Of a stretch of 64,000 nucleotides of DNA, positions 45,257 to 54,244 are shown one piece after another. Position numbers and translations under genes: made by a program. Source of the DNA: Sphingobacteriales bacterium 46-32. Its GTDB lineage: Bacteria; Bacteroidota; Bacteroidia; Chitinophagales; Chitinophagaceae. The DNA lies in the NCBI GenBank assembly GCA_001898485.1, contig MKTY01000016.1, positions 18,327-82,326 on the forward strand, in the 5' to 3' direction. Under the pieces are notes generated by a model that worked only from the letters and a program-made list of their open reading frames with translations, was not told the origin of the DNA and did no database searches. Position 1 is the stretch's first letter. Each line of letters opens with the position of its first letter.

Positions 45257-45439
45257 TTGCTATTGTCCGGGGAGAGCTTTTTTAGCAGCTTTCAAAAAAA
45301 CCAGTGACCATCTCAAAACCCGGAATACTCCTTTTTCATAACTACCCGATATAATTTTGTCTTTTTTTTATCATTGTTTGCCGAAAGGTTCAATTAAGCT
45401 GCTGGAATATTAATTACTTTTCCTCCTCAGTATTATTAT

Positions 45440-46321
45440 ATGAAAATTATCGCCCGTAAAAACCTCCTGCTCTTCAGCTTCCTTTTTATTTCGTCTTTTG
45501 CCTTTGCCCGCCAGGCTCCTGTACAGGAACCCACCGGCGGTAATCCCGAATGGTCAAAACCCTATGCGCCGTTTCGTATTGCCGGAAATCTATATTATGT
45601 AGGCACCTACGATCTGGCATCCTACCTCATCACTACCAGCCAGGGACATATCCTTATTAATACAGGCCTGGCCGCCTCAAAAGAAACTATCAAAGCCAGT
45701 ATCGAAAAACTGGGATTTAAATACAGCGATATCAAAATCCTCCTCACCACCCAGGCGCATTATGATCACCTGGGTGCCATGGCCGCTATTCAAAAAGAAA
45801 CAGGGGCTATGTTTATGGTCAACAGGCCCGACTCGTCTGTAGTAGCCGATGGAGGCTTTTCAGATTATGCCCTGGGCGGTAAAAGCACTTTTGTCCCTAT
45901 TCCAGTAAGCAATTATCTAAAAAATGATGACACCATCCTTTTAGGCAATACAGTGCTGACCATGCTCCACCACCCTGGTCATACCAAAGGTTCCTGCAGT
46001 TTCCTGTTCACCACTTCAAAAGATGAAAAAGGAAAATCATACCGCGTACTCATTGCCAACATGCCTACCATCGTTACAGAACAAAAGCTTACCGAAGTAG
46101 AAAGTTACCCCGGCATTGCCGGCGATCTGGCCTATACACTCACTGCCATGAAAAAACTGCGTTTCGATCTTTGGGTAGCTTCGCATGCCAGCCAGTTTGA
46201 CCTGCACAAAAAACATAAACCCGGCGCCCTTTATAATCCGGCCGCATTTGCAGATCGTAAAGGATATGATGAATACCTGAAAGAACTGCAGCAGGACTAC
46301 AACAAGCGAATGGCTCAGTAA
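45440..46321 (+). CDS. Subclass B3 metallo-beta-lactamase, Q-type
   Basis: A 293-residue exported protein (signal 1-23). Zinc ligands by position: Q105, H107, D109 and H110 in TTQAHYDHLG, H181 in HPGHTKG and H249 in WVASHASQF. The HxHxDH motif of most subclass B3 enzymes has Gln in place of the first His, as in the GOB enzymes of Elizabethkingia. It would hydrolyse beta-lactams in the periplasm, though activity is untested. It lies alone, 119 bp upstream of no other resistance gene, and next to a convergent barrel gene. Confidence 0.88.
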   Translation: MKIIARKNLLLFSFLFISSFAFARQAPVQEPTGGNPEWSKPYAPFRIAGNLYYVGTYDLASYLITTSQGHILINTGLAASKETIKASIEKLGFKYSDIKILLTTQAHYDHLGAMAAIQKETGAMFMVNRPDSSVVADGGFSDYALGGKSTFVPIPVSNYLKNDDTILLGNTVLTMLHHPGHTKGSCSFLFTTSKDEKGKSYRVLIANMPTIVTEQKLTEVESYPGIAGDLAYTLTAMKKLRFDLWVASHASQFDLHKKHKPGALYNPAAFADRKGYDEYLKELQQDYNKRMAQ

Positions 46322-46324
46322 GCA

Positions 46325-47248
46325 TCAAAACGAAAAACTAAGATAGGCCATCCCCCTGTCCCGGGCTTTCAGCTTACCCTCGCCCAGGTCTTGCGACAAT
46401 GGGGTCTGATAGTTCATGCCCAGTCCGATACGCCCCAGCGATACCTCGAGGCCTATTGTGCCCATTGTGGAGCGGCCTCCGGTTTCCCATACCTTTATAT
46501 CACTGGTCTTATGATCTTTGGCAGCAGATTCATAAAGTACTCCTGCATTGGGAGCGATGGAGTACCGGTCGCTGATCCGCCATTTGTAATAAGCCAGTAT
46601 ATTGGCCGTGAGTTTATTCCCATACCGGTAATCGTACTTATTGGCATTATTGAGCCGGTAGCCCAGGTTTGCGTTGAGGCCAACATTATGCAGGTTAATG
46701 TCGTACATGACATTGAGTGAATAATCCAGACTACCCGTTCCCAGCTGAAAAGTATTCTGCGCGCCGTCCTGTACATTTTTCTCCTCTGGATTATAACGTC
46801 CTGTAGGCATTTTAATACCGGCGCCCACCCAAAGGGATTGCAACAGCCGGCCCGTTTTCTTCAACTCCTGATCGCGATTGAACAGCTGATAATAACCGAT
46901 CAGTGACACATCACCCAGACCATTTTGTTTAAAATGCCCCAGCCCGTTTTGTCTTTCCATAAAATTGACCGGTACAAATCCCGCTATGCGGAAACGTTTA
47001 CCAAGATTGACCGCTCCCCACAATTCCAGCAGTTGAAATCGCTCTTTAGTAGTCAGATAGGTAGAACTGCCGCCGCTGCCCAGATGGCTGAGGAGACTGT
47101 TTTGCGAATAGCGAAAACTCACAAAATGTTTCCTGAAACCGGGCAATAATCCCATGTAGCCGCCTCCTGCACCGGATCCGCAAATATCACAGGCCAGTAG
47201 CGGTACAGAAACAAGAGACAAACACAGGAGTACAAGATATTTTTTCAT
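46325..47248 (-). CDS. Outer-membrane beta-barrel, transporter-like
   Basis: A 307-residue protein with a signal peptide and a CDICGSGAGGGY patch just after it (about 19-30), then regular amphipathic strands ending RGMAYLSFSF, an outer-membrane C-terminal signature. The Cys-Asp-Ile-Cys-Gly motif after the signal is typical of barrel proteins encoded with MbnP and di-haem peroxidases in Bacteroidota. It is the last gene of that cluster. A metal or copper link is inferred from the neighbours. Confidence 0.7.
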   Translation of the reverse strand: MKKYLVLLCLSLVSVPLLACDICGSGAGGGYMGLLPGFRKHFVSFRYSQNSLLSHLGSGGSSTYLTTKERFQLLELWGAVNLGKRFRIAGFVPVNFMERQNGLGHFKQNGLGDVSLIGYYQLFNRDQELKKTGRLLQSLWVGAGIKMPTGRYNPEEKNVQDGAQNTFQLGTGSLDYSLNVMYDINLHNVGLNANLGYRLNNANKYDYRYGNKLTANILAYYKWRISDRYSIAPNAGVLYESAAKDHKTSDIKVWETGGRSTMGTIGLEVSLGRIGLGMNYQTPLSQDLGEGKLKARDRGMAYLSFSF

Positions 47249-47252
47249 TGCA

Positions 47253-47888
47253 TCAAATTGTTTTAAAAGGCAGACTTACACGAATACTATCCCATGCCAG
47301 GCGGATCACGCCAGCGTCGTCCGCTGTTTTGTCAACCGTATAAGTAAGCCGTGGGGTGAATACATGCGCTTCGGGTTTTACCTGCACACGCAGTACATCT
47401 TCCGCCTGCTGATACTCATCTGCGAGATGCTGGTTAAAGCGGGTATTCAGGATAAGCGTCCAGCTATCCCTGCCCGGAATCGTAAAAAAGGCATAGGTGC
47501 CTGCCGCGATCTTTTTATTATCGATCAGCACATCTTTATAAAAACGGATACTGGTGGCATCATGAGCACCGGCTACCCACACTTTATCCATAGCCACGAG
47601 CCCACCCCATATCACACGGCCTTTTACACCCGGCGAGCTGTATTCGATATGTACATGAGTATTGCCAATCGTATTCATGGCGGTGCGGTGCGGGCTTCCT
47701 TTTAAGGTATCCTCTTTTATTAATCCCGAGTTGACACTATCCGCATATCCTTTTTCGTCTTCCGGCATTGACATGGTATGACCAGCATGTTCGTTTTCGG
47801 CTTTTTCCGCCGTAGCTTTTTTATCTGTATTGTTGTTGCCACAGGCAAACAGCACAACACTTATCAGCAGGAATAATTTACTTTTCAT
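47253..47888 (-). CDS. DUF2911-family lipoprotein
   Basis: A 211-residue lipoprotein (lipobox LFACGNN). DUF2911 core residues about 60-200: HIEYSSPGVKGRVIWGGLVA, DKVWVAGAHDATSI, GTYAFFTIPGRDSW. His-rich N-terminal linker (EHAGHTMSMPEDEKG) with alternating His/Met may bind copper. Function unknown, but it is consistently found with MbnP clusters. It starts 4 bp upstream of the barrel gene. Confidence 0.83.
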   Translation of the reverse strand: MKSKLFLLISVVLFACGNNNTDKKATAEKAENEHAGHTMSMPEDEKGYADSVNSGLIKEDTLKGSPHRTAMNTIGNTHVHIEYSSPGVKGRVIWGGLVAMDKVWVAGAHDATSIRFYKDVLIDNKKIAAGTYAFFTIPGRDSWTLILNTRFNQHLADEYQQAEDVLRVQVKPEAHVFTPRLTYTVDKTADDAGVIRLAWDSIRVSLPFKTI

Positions 47889-47954
47889 TTTTTATATTTT
47901 ATATGTTCAAACATCCTCTATCTACCCTTTACCTTCTGCCTTCCACCCTACACC

Positions 47955-48968
47955 TTATTGCTCTGCCAGCAGCGGATTGCTTAAAAACCGGCGGTCACTG
48001 AGGGTTTTCAGGAAAGCGATGAGATCAGTTTTTTCCTGATCGGTCATCGGAATACCGGAAGCCAGCAAAGGATCGCGATTGGGAGTCGGCTGCGCCTGGC
48101 CCCGATAATGATCCAGTACCGCATCGAGGGTAATAAAACGTCCATCGTGCATATAAGGTGCTGTAAACTCCACGTTGCGCAGGCTGGGAACTTTAAACCG
48201 GTACTCATCGGCCGGATTAAGTGTTACGAGATAGCGGCCTTTATCATCGTTGAGCCCAATGGCAATACCATTGTTCCGAAAGCTGAAATCGGTAAACAGC
48301 GGCTCCTTGTGGCAGGCGGCACATTTCTGCTGAAACAGGGCATAGCCACGCTGTTCCTGCTGCGTAAAAGATACGCCCAGGTTTCGGCTTACACTGTCGT
48401 ACCGGCTCTCTGCACTTACACAGAGTAGCATAAACTGCGACAGCGCTTTCATCGTTCTGGCCGTATTGATTGCGGTATCGCCAAATGCCTTTTTAAACAA
48501 TGAAGGGTACTGCGGATGCGCCCGAAGTTTAGCCAGTACATTCTCCACCGTCTCATCCATCTCCACGTGATTGGTAATAGGCACCACCGGCTGTAGGTCC
48601 AGATCAAATACGCCTCCATCCCAAAAGAAAGTAGGCATCCAGGCCAGGTTCATAATGGGAGGTGAATTGCGTGTACCCAGTTTGTCGTCTATGCCATGGC
48701 TCACATCATGACCATGCTGTGTGAATGCCGATGATTGAATGTGGCAACTGCCACAGGAAATGGTATTGTTGCGTGAAAGACGCGGCTCATAAAAAAGCTT
48801 CCGGCCAAGCTCAAATTTTGCCTCCGAAATGGGATTATCCTCAAACCGGTAAACCGGTTGCGGAAAATCAACGGGCTGCTTAAACCCCTGAAAACGGCTG
48901 ACAATTTCCTTGCTGCATGACAGAAAGAAAAGAAATGCCAGGGAAAATATCCAGTATTTCCTGTTCAT
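47955..48968 (-). CDS. Di-haem cytochrome c peroxidase, MbnH-like
   Basis: A 337-residue lipoprotein (LFFLSCSKE). Two c-haem sites, CGSCH (about 72) and CAACH (about 216), plus the peroxidase segments FYEPRLSRNNTISC, LGTRNSPPIMN and PYMHDGRF. The length and haem spacing match the CcpA/MauG/MbnH superfamily. MbnH-type members oxidise a Trp in the partner MbnP to form a copper site. It is encoded 6 bp after an MbnP gene, so that partnership is likely here. Confidence 0.87.
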   Translation of the reverse strand: MNRKYWIFSLAFLFFLSCSKEIVSRFQGFKQPVDFPQPVYRFEDNPISEAKFELGRKLFYEPRLSRNNTISCGSCHIQSSAFTQHGHDVSHGIDDKLGTRNSPPIMNLAWMPTFFWDGGVFDLDLQPVVPITNHVEMDETVENVLAKLRAHPQYPSLFKKAFGDTAINTARTMKALSQFMLLCVSAESRYDSVSRNLGVSFTQQEQRGYALFQQKCAACHKEPLFTDFSFRNNGIAIGLNDDKGRYLVTLNPADEYRFKVPSLRNVEFTAPYMHDGRFITLDAVLDHYRGQAQPTPNRDPLLASGIPMTDQEKTDLIAFLKTLSDRRFLSNPLLAEQ

Positions 48969-48973
48969 ACTTT

Positions 48974-49795
48974 TTAGTTTTCGGTATGATCGTGATAAAA
49001 CATCGACACATAGTTATTGGCAATATTTACACTGTAGTCACTAAACATCACGGTTGGATTGGCTCCGATGCTGAGTGTGGTAGATCCATTGAATGCCTTC
49101 AGCACATCAACCATCAGGTGAATATTGGCATTACGTCCCGCACGAGCCTGTGCTATGCCCGATGCTGCCAAATCAATCGTAATCGTTTTGATATTGCTGA
49201 TAGTGGGAGCCGAATAACCGCCGAAGCCACCGATATGATAGCGGAACTTGCGCTGACCGGTAGGGTCTACCGGCGCAGCGGGTGAAATACCTTCCATCTT
49301 GAAGAAGATATAGCCGCTGTTCCAGCCCCAGTACATACCCTCATCATGTCCGCCTGCCGGGTCCAGCACTCCGGTACGTTTGCTGATATCCATGGTACTG
49401 CGCAAACTATCCACGCCCAGTACAAACGTCAATTGATTATAATCACCCACAGGCGCTTTGAAGCGGGCAAACCTGGTGGCCGGATCGCTTTCCTTAATCA
49501 GGAAATAACTACTGTCCTGGTTGACGGTATAATAGCTGCCATCTGCTTTACGCAGTTTGATATTGCTGATATAATACTGCAGCAGCGATACATTGAATTG
49601 CTCACCGGCAGCATTGGTATAGTTCACCGCATTCAGTATCAGGTTTTGGCCGCCTACGATATTATCAAACTCAACCGACATATTCGTCATTTCCACCTGT
49701 GTACCTGGTACAGGCAGTTTTTCTTTTTTACAAGTGCTGAATATCATGCTCACGCTGATAAGCAGCAGCGATAAACGGAGGATCATATTTTTCAT
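48974..49795 (-). CDS. MbnP-family lipoprotein (copper binding)
   Basis: A 273-residue lipoprotein (STCKKE). Residues about 30-260 match MbnP: FDNIVGGQNLILNAVNYTNA, FNVSLLQYYISNIKLRKADG, then GMYWGWNSGYIFFKMEG. In characterised MbnP a Trp in the region of GMxWGW is oxidised to kynurenine and helps bind Cu(I). The residue pattern here keeps these tryptophans. The gene lies between two peroxidase genes and uses tight spacing. Confidence 0.85.
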   Translation of the reverse strand: MKNMILRLSLLLISVSMIFSTCKKEKLPVPGTQVEMTNMSVEFDNIVGGQNLILNAVNYTNAAGEQFNVSLLQYYISNIKLRKADGSYYTVNQDSSYFLIKESDPATRFARFKAPVGDYNQLTFVLGVDSLRSTMDISKRTGVLDPAGGHDEGMYWGWNSGYIFFKMEGISPAAPVDPTGQRKFRYHIGGFGGYSAPTISNIKTITIDLAASGIAQARAGRNANIHLMVDVLKAFNGSTTLSIGANPTVMFSDYSVNIANNYVSMFYHDHTEN

Positions 49796-49806
49796 TTTTT
49801 TTCTGT

Positions 49807-50886
49807 TTAATGTGGATTCGAAAAACGTGGATTCGAAATAAATGATTCATCTGTCAGTGCCTTTAGAAAGGCAATGATGGATTGTTTTTCACTGTTGCTT
49901 AACGGGATACCCGGCATGCCGCCATTTTGCTTCATCAACGGATCAAGCGAGGGAGATGATAATACACCACTGCTATAATGATCCAGTACAGCATTGATCG
50001 TAGCAAAGCGGCCATCGTGCATATAGGGTGCCGTAAGCATTACATTGCGAAGGGTGGGTGTTTTGAAACTTCCCAGGTCGGCTGGATCATAACTAATTCT
50101 GAAGCGTCCCTGAAACAATCCTTCCAGCGAAGCATCCGAAAAATCCTGGTCGATTCCATTATTGTGATACCTGTTATCAGTAAACAATTCACCCTGATGG
50201 CATCCCATGCATTTGCTTTGTACCAGTTGAAGGCCTTCCCGCTCCTGTACGGTCAGGGTGGCACCGGGTTCCTGCCGCCTGAATTTATCGTACCGCGACT
50301 GACCGGCAATCAGCGTACGTTGAAACTGGGCAAGTGCTTTCACAATGCTACCGGTCTTAATCTCGGGATCATTAAAAGCCTCCCGGAACCTGTTCACATA
50401 ATCGGGTACCGCCTTTAGTTCATTTACCAGCTCATACAATTCCTGATTCATTTCATCTCTGTTGGCCAATGGTGCAAATGCCTGCGACTCGAGGTTAGTA
50501 GAACCGCCATCCCAGAACAATCCGTTATTGGCCCAGGCCATATTGAGCAATGCCGGTGCATGCCTGTGCAGGATGCTGCCAGAAACGCCGATCTGGCTCA
50601 ATGCCACTCCATCTGAGAAAGACAGAGACTGGCTGTGGCAACTGGCACAGGAAATGGTATTATTACCTGACAGCCTTTTATCATAAAACAAACGCCGCCC
50701 CAACTCTATGCCTTCCCGTGTCAGTGGATTATCAGGCATAGACGGAGGCACAGGGAAATTAGCCGGTACCTCCAACTCCACAGGTTGAGGTACCGGGCTC
50801 ATTTCCGTTTTGGAACAGGCCTGCATAGCTGCTACCAGTATGCAAAAGAAAATATAGGAAAGCCTGCTCATGGTATTATTTGGCAA
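49807..50886 (-). CDS. Di-haem cytochrome c peroxidase, MbnH-like (second copy)
   Basis: A 359-residue lipoprotein (AACSKT-type lipobox near residue 23). Haem sites CASCH (about 80) and CMGCH (about 227); segments FYDKRLSGNNTISC and PYMHDGRF as in the copy at 47955. The proteins are clear paralogues. It overlaps the upstream MbnP gene by 11 bp. Two peroxidase-MbnP pairs in one operon suggest two distinct targets. Confidence 0.87.
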   Translation of the reverse strand: MPNNTMSRLSYIFFCILVAAMQACSKTEMSPVPQPVELEVPANFPVPPSMPDNPLTREGIELGRRLFYDKRLSGNNTISCASCHSQSLSFSDGVALSQIGVSGSILHRHAPALLNMAWANNGLFWDGGSTNLESQAFAPLANRDEMNQELYELVNELKAVPDYVNRFREAFNDPEIKTGSIVKALAQFQRTLIAGQSRYDKFRRQEPGATLTVQEREGLQLVQSKCMGCHQGELFTDNRYHNNGIDQDFSDASLEGLFQGRFRISYDPADLGSFKTPTLRNVMLTAPYMHDGRFATINAVLDHYSSGVLSSPSLDPLMKQNGGMPGIPLSNSEKQSIIAFLKALTDESFISNPRFSNPH

Positions 50887-51652
50887 TAGTTACAGTGATT
50901 GCCTTCGTAGCATAATTGTCTGCCAGCGTTGCCATCACACTTGCCTGGCTGGCACCAATGGTAGGTGTGGCGATGAGATCGATGCCGTCGATCGCTTTAG
51001 CTACATCCACATCCAGTGTAATCTTTGCTGATTTAGCCGAACTTACCCGCATGGCTGAAGGCAGATTCAATGAAAGCGTTTTGTAGTTGGTATTCACACC
51101 TGTCTCGGCCAGGAACGTTTTGGAAGTAGCTCCTTCTTTAACGGTACCCTGCAGTGAGGTGAAAATATAGCTGGTATGCCACATCCATGATACGTTTGTC
51201 ATACCACTCAACTGCGACAACTCTCCCGCCTGCAGGCTCAGGTTATCATTGTGTGTGGCATCAACGCCGATAGAAAATTTAACCGCTTTGTATTCCGCCA
51301 TTGGAATATTTTTCAGTACCACATCCTCCCGCTTTTTGGCCGGATAGGTATAGTCTCCTTCCTGCACTACTACCGGACCGGTCTCTTCCAGCAGGTAATA
51401 TGACTCCGGTACAGCATATTCTGTACCATCCGATTTTACCAGTACTACATTACTTACCCAATAGCGCAGACTTTTGAAATTGTAGGTGCGTGTGCCAATT
51501 GTGATATCCTGATTGAGCGCAAAATCGCCCGTACCGGCTTTTGCATCAAAACTCAGGGTCAGCTCACCATCATGCTCACTTATGACTGTTTCTTTTTTGC
51601 ACGACGATGCCAGTACAGCAGCAAACGCTGCCATATAGATTATTTTTTTCAT
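50876..51652 (-). CDS. MbnP-family lipoprotein (second copy)
   Basis: A 258-residue lipoprotein (ASSCKKE). MbnP pattern: LTLSFDAKAGTGDFALNQDI, YNFKSLRYWVSNVVLVKSDG and NVSWMWHTSYIFTSLQG. The Trp-rich motif here reads SWMWHTSY, not GMYWGWNSGY as in the other copy, so the modified residue or metal site may differ. It precedes the second peroxidase gene with an 11-bp overlap. Confidence 0.83.
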   Translation of the reverse strand: MKKIIYMAAFAAVLASSCKKETVISEHDGELTLSFDAKAGTGDFALNQDITIGTRTYNFKSLRYWVSNVVLVKSDGTEYAVPESYYLLEETGPVVVQEGDYTYPAKKREDVVLKNIPMAEYKAVKFSIGVDATHNDNLSLQAGELSQLSGMTNVSWMWHTSYIFTSLQGTVKEGATSKTFLAETGVNTNYKTLSLNLPSAMRVSSAKSAKITLDVDVAKAIDGIDLIATPTIGASQASVMATLADNYATKAITVTIAK

Positions 51653-51664
51653 TACAGTTTGTTT

Positions 51665-51814
51665 TTAGTGTCGGAACAAATTGTTTACAATAGCCTGTAA
51701 GCTATCCTGCTGCAGGTATGCAATCAGTACCCACACTATCCATATCAGTATAGTGAGCACCAGACGCATCCTTTTTACCAGCACAGGATCATACCAGCTG
51801 TATTTCCTGACCAT
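51665..51814 (-). CDS. Small single-helix membrane protein
   Basis: A 49-residue frame from the ATG at 51814: MVRKYSWYDPVLVKRMRLVL, then a hydrophobic stretch ILIWIVWVLIAYL and a charged tail ending NLFRH. It fills the gap between the copper-type small protein and the MbnP gene, 12 bp before the latter, and keeps the strand of the cluster. Real small gene likely, function unknown. Confidence 0.5.
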   Translation of the reverse strand: MVRKYSWYDPVLVKRMRLVLTILIWIVWVLIAYLQQDSLQAIVNNLFRH

Positions 51815-51880
51815 AAAATGATACGATTAAACAAATAAAGATTCACTTCAGTACGAAGTGTACGAAGAACAGCATGTAGT

Positions 51881-52258
51881 TCAGGCCATTATATCCGGCG
51901 GATGAAAGAGGGAGCGGGAGCGATCGACCGGGTGTCCGATCGTATATTGTACAAACAATGAATGCCTGATTATCCGTACGGGAGTGGAATAGACCGGGAA
52001 GAAAGATTTGGAAGAAAGGGCTTCAATTTTCGCAGCCAGTTTCATCTCAGGAGGCTGACCCTGTTCCTTCTTTTCCTGTTCCATTATCTTTTTCATCAGC
52101 TGGCATTTACCATTACAATGCAGCTGAGGACGTGCCTTGTTTTCGCAACGTTTCATATATTCCTTCTGCTGCACCAGGTAACCGAGGTAATACCAACCCT
52201 GGTTAAAGGTCTGCCCCAGAAAAGAAATGGCTAATATGAAAGCAACTACTCTTTGCAC
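51881..52258 (-). CDS. Small exported protein with CxxxxxxxLHCNGKC motif
   Basis: A 125-residue protein with a signal peptide-like N-terminus (about 1-20). The Cys-rich part MKRCENKARPQLHCNGKCQL (about 35-54) is a conserved-looking metal-binding feature in proteins encoded before MbnP or TonB genes in Bacteroidota. The rest is charged and low in structure. It is the first gene of the copper-type cluster; a Cu-sensing or chaperone role is inferred from that. Confidence 0.6.
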   Translation of the reverse strand: MQRVVAFILAISFLGQTFNQGWYYLGYLVQQKEYMKRCENKARPQLHCNGKCQLMKKIMEQEKKEQGQPPEMKLAAKIEALSSKSFFPVYSTPVRIIRHSLFVQYTIGHPVDRSRSLFHPPDIMA

Positions 52259-52457
52259 GGTTTTGCAAAGGTATAGGGCAAAAGGTGAAAGGCAATAGAT
52301 AAACGGTATATTAATTTTTTAAGTACCCCTCTACCTTCCGCCTTTTACCTTACACCATTTCCTGGGCTTTTGGGCAAAGTGAAATTGAACTTTTCAACAA
52401 AGCAGCAAACCGTTTTTAATTCAGACCTTTATATCCTTATTCAATTTCTCTGCAAAC

Positions 52458-53105
52458 ATGAAAATAATCCTTACAGGAGCAACCGGCATGGTGGGTGAAG
52501 GTGTACTCCTCACCTGTCTTGAACATCCTTTGGTAACCGAAATCCTGATCGTTGGCCGCGGGCATTATGAGTTGCAGCACCCCAAACTGAAAGAGCTGAT
52601 CGTACCGGATTTCATGCAGATCGGGAAATTCAGTGATCAGTTGCAGGGCTACGACGCCTGTTTCTTTTGTGCCGGCGTGAGCAGTGTAGGTATGAACGAA
52701 GAAAAGTATACACAGATCACCTACACTACCACTCTTCATTTTGCACAGACACTCTCCATCATCAATCCCCATATGGTATTTAATTATGTAACGGGTCGTT
52801 ATACAGACGGTACGGCGAAGGGACGTATCATGTGGGCAAGGGTAAAAGGCAAAACAGAAAATGCCTTGCAGCAATTACCGTTCCGCGGGCAATACAACTT
52901 CAGACCGGGTTTTATGAAACCTGTAAAAGGGCAAAAAAATGTAAAGTCCTTTTTCAAGCCACTTATCCTGATCTTTCCATTATTGTTTCCTAAAAAATCA
53001 CTGACCCTTCAACAGGTGGGCCTGGCTATGATCCATTCCGTGACACGCGGATACAACAAACCTGTACTGGAAGTAACGGATATTGCTCAACTGTCCGGTA
53101 ATTAA
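52458..53105 (+). CDS. NAD(P)-binding SDR-like protein
   Basis: A 215-residue Rossmann protein with TGATGMVGEG (6-15) at the nucleotide site and FFCAGVSSVGMNEEKY in place of the usual NNAG region. A YxxxK equivalent could be YVTGRYTDG..K, though it is not clear. Such atypical SDR proteins are common in Bacteroidota, with no known substrate. It is 6 bp before the metallohydrolase gene and the AraC gene follows, so the three form one operon. Confidence 0.75.
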   Translation: MKIILTGATGMVGEGVLLTCLEHPLVTEILIVGRGHYELQHPKLKELIVPDFMQIGKFSDQLQGYDACFFCAGVSSVGMNEEKYTQITYTTTLHFAQTLSIINPHMVFNYVTGRYTDGTAKGRIMWARVKGKTENALQQLPFRGQYNFRPGFMKPVKGQKNVKSFFKPLILIFPLLFPKKSLTLQQVGLAMIHSVTRGYNKPVLEVTDIAQLSGN

Positions 53106-53111
53106 AAAAAG

Positions 53112-54242
53112 ATGAAACGTTTTTTGAAAATACTGAAGCGAATGGCCATTGGCCTGCTTCTCCTGATCTTATTACTTTCTCTCGTTACCTTTATTTATAT
53201 GCAACATCCCAAGTTTGGCAAAACACCTTCGGGTGAACGGCTTAGTCTGATTGAACAATCCCCCAATTACAAAAACGGTCGTTTCCGCAATCTTGTGGAG
53301 AAACCAACTATTGCCGAAGGATACAGCATGTGGGGACAGCTATATAAAATGCTGTTTAAACGCAATAAACGTACACGTCCCTCCGGCCCTGTTCCTGCTA
53401 TAAAAACAGATTTAAAAACATTGCCTGCCGATACCAACCTGGCTGTATGGTTTGGGCATTCCTCTCTGTACCTGCAGGTCAACGGAAAAAAGATACTGAT
53501 CGACCCGGTATTCAGTGGCAATGCATCTCCCATTCCCGGTTCTATAAAAGCTTTTGAAGGCACCGATCTTTATACTGTGGAGGATTTGCCGCAAATAGAT
53601 TATCTGCTTATTTCACACGACCATTATGATCACGTCGACTATACAACCATCCTGGCATTACGTACAAAAGTAAAACACGTTATCTGCGGCCTGGGCGTAG
53701 GTGCTCACTTCGAATACTGGGGGTATGCACCTGAACAGCTGATCGAAAAAGACTGGGGAGGAACCGTAGCGCTCGACTCGGCACTGACCATTTATACAGA
53801 AACCGCACATCATGACTCCGGTCGCGGATTCAAAAGAGGACAATCGCTCTGGTTATCGTTCTATATTCAATCGCCGGGCTTAAATATATTTTACAGCGGC
53901 GATGGTGGATACGACAAACATTTTGCTGCAATCGGGCAAAAATTCGGACCGCCAGACTGGGCTATTATTGAAAGTGGGCAATATAACCGTGCCTGGCATT
54001 CGGTACACCTTTTACCCGAAGAAACACTGCAGGCTGCAAAAGATGTGGGTGCGCGGCGCATCATTCCCGTTCATAATTCTAAATTTGCACTGGCCATGCA
54101 CGATTGGGACGAACCGCTTATTCAATTGAGTGCGCATAAAAAAGATTACAATATCACCTTAGCCACTCCGCGAATCGGAGAGGTCATCTACCTCAACAGT
54201 CAAACGCAAACTTTTAGCGAATGGTGGAAAGACGTGAAATAG
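53112..54242 (+). CDS. MBL-fold metallohydrolase, NAPE-PLD-like
   Basis: A 376-residue protein with one N-terminal membrane helix (about 10-32). The metal motif HDHYDHVDY (HxHxDH, about 175-183), upstream IDPVFSG and downstream ETAHHDSGR and FYSGDGGYDKHF match the L-ascorbate-6-phosphate lactonase / NAPE-PLD branch of the metallo-beta-lactamase fold. The substrate is unknown, perhaps a phospholipid or lactone. The downstream AraC gene starts within its last codons. Confidence 0.83.
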   Translation: MKRFLKILKRMAIGLLLLILLLSLVTFIYMQHPKFGKTPSGERLSLIEQSPNYKNGRFRNLVEKPTIAEGYSMWGQLYKMLFKRNKRTRPSGPVPAIKTDLKTLPADTNLAVWFGHSSLYLQVNGKKILIDPVFSGNASPIPGSIKAFEGTDLYTVEDLPQIDYLLISHDHYDHVDYTTILALRTKVKHVICGLGVGAHFEYWGYAPEQLIEKDWGGTVALDSALTIYTETAHHDSGRGFKRGQSLWLSFYIQSPGLNIFYSGDGGYDKHFAAIGQKFGPPDWAIIESGQYNRAWHSVHLLPEETLQAAKDVGARRIIPVHNSKFALAMHDWDEPLIQLSAHKKDYNITLATPRIGEVIYLNSQTQTFSEWWKDVK

Positions 54243-54244
54243 AA

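Noticed and set aside
45440..46321. Glyoxalase II or other MBL-fold housekeeping enzyme
   Set aside because: Signal peptide, Q-A-H-Y-D-H motif, HPGHTKG and the C-terminal His fit subclass B3 beta-lactamases better.
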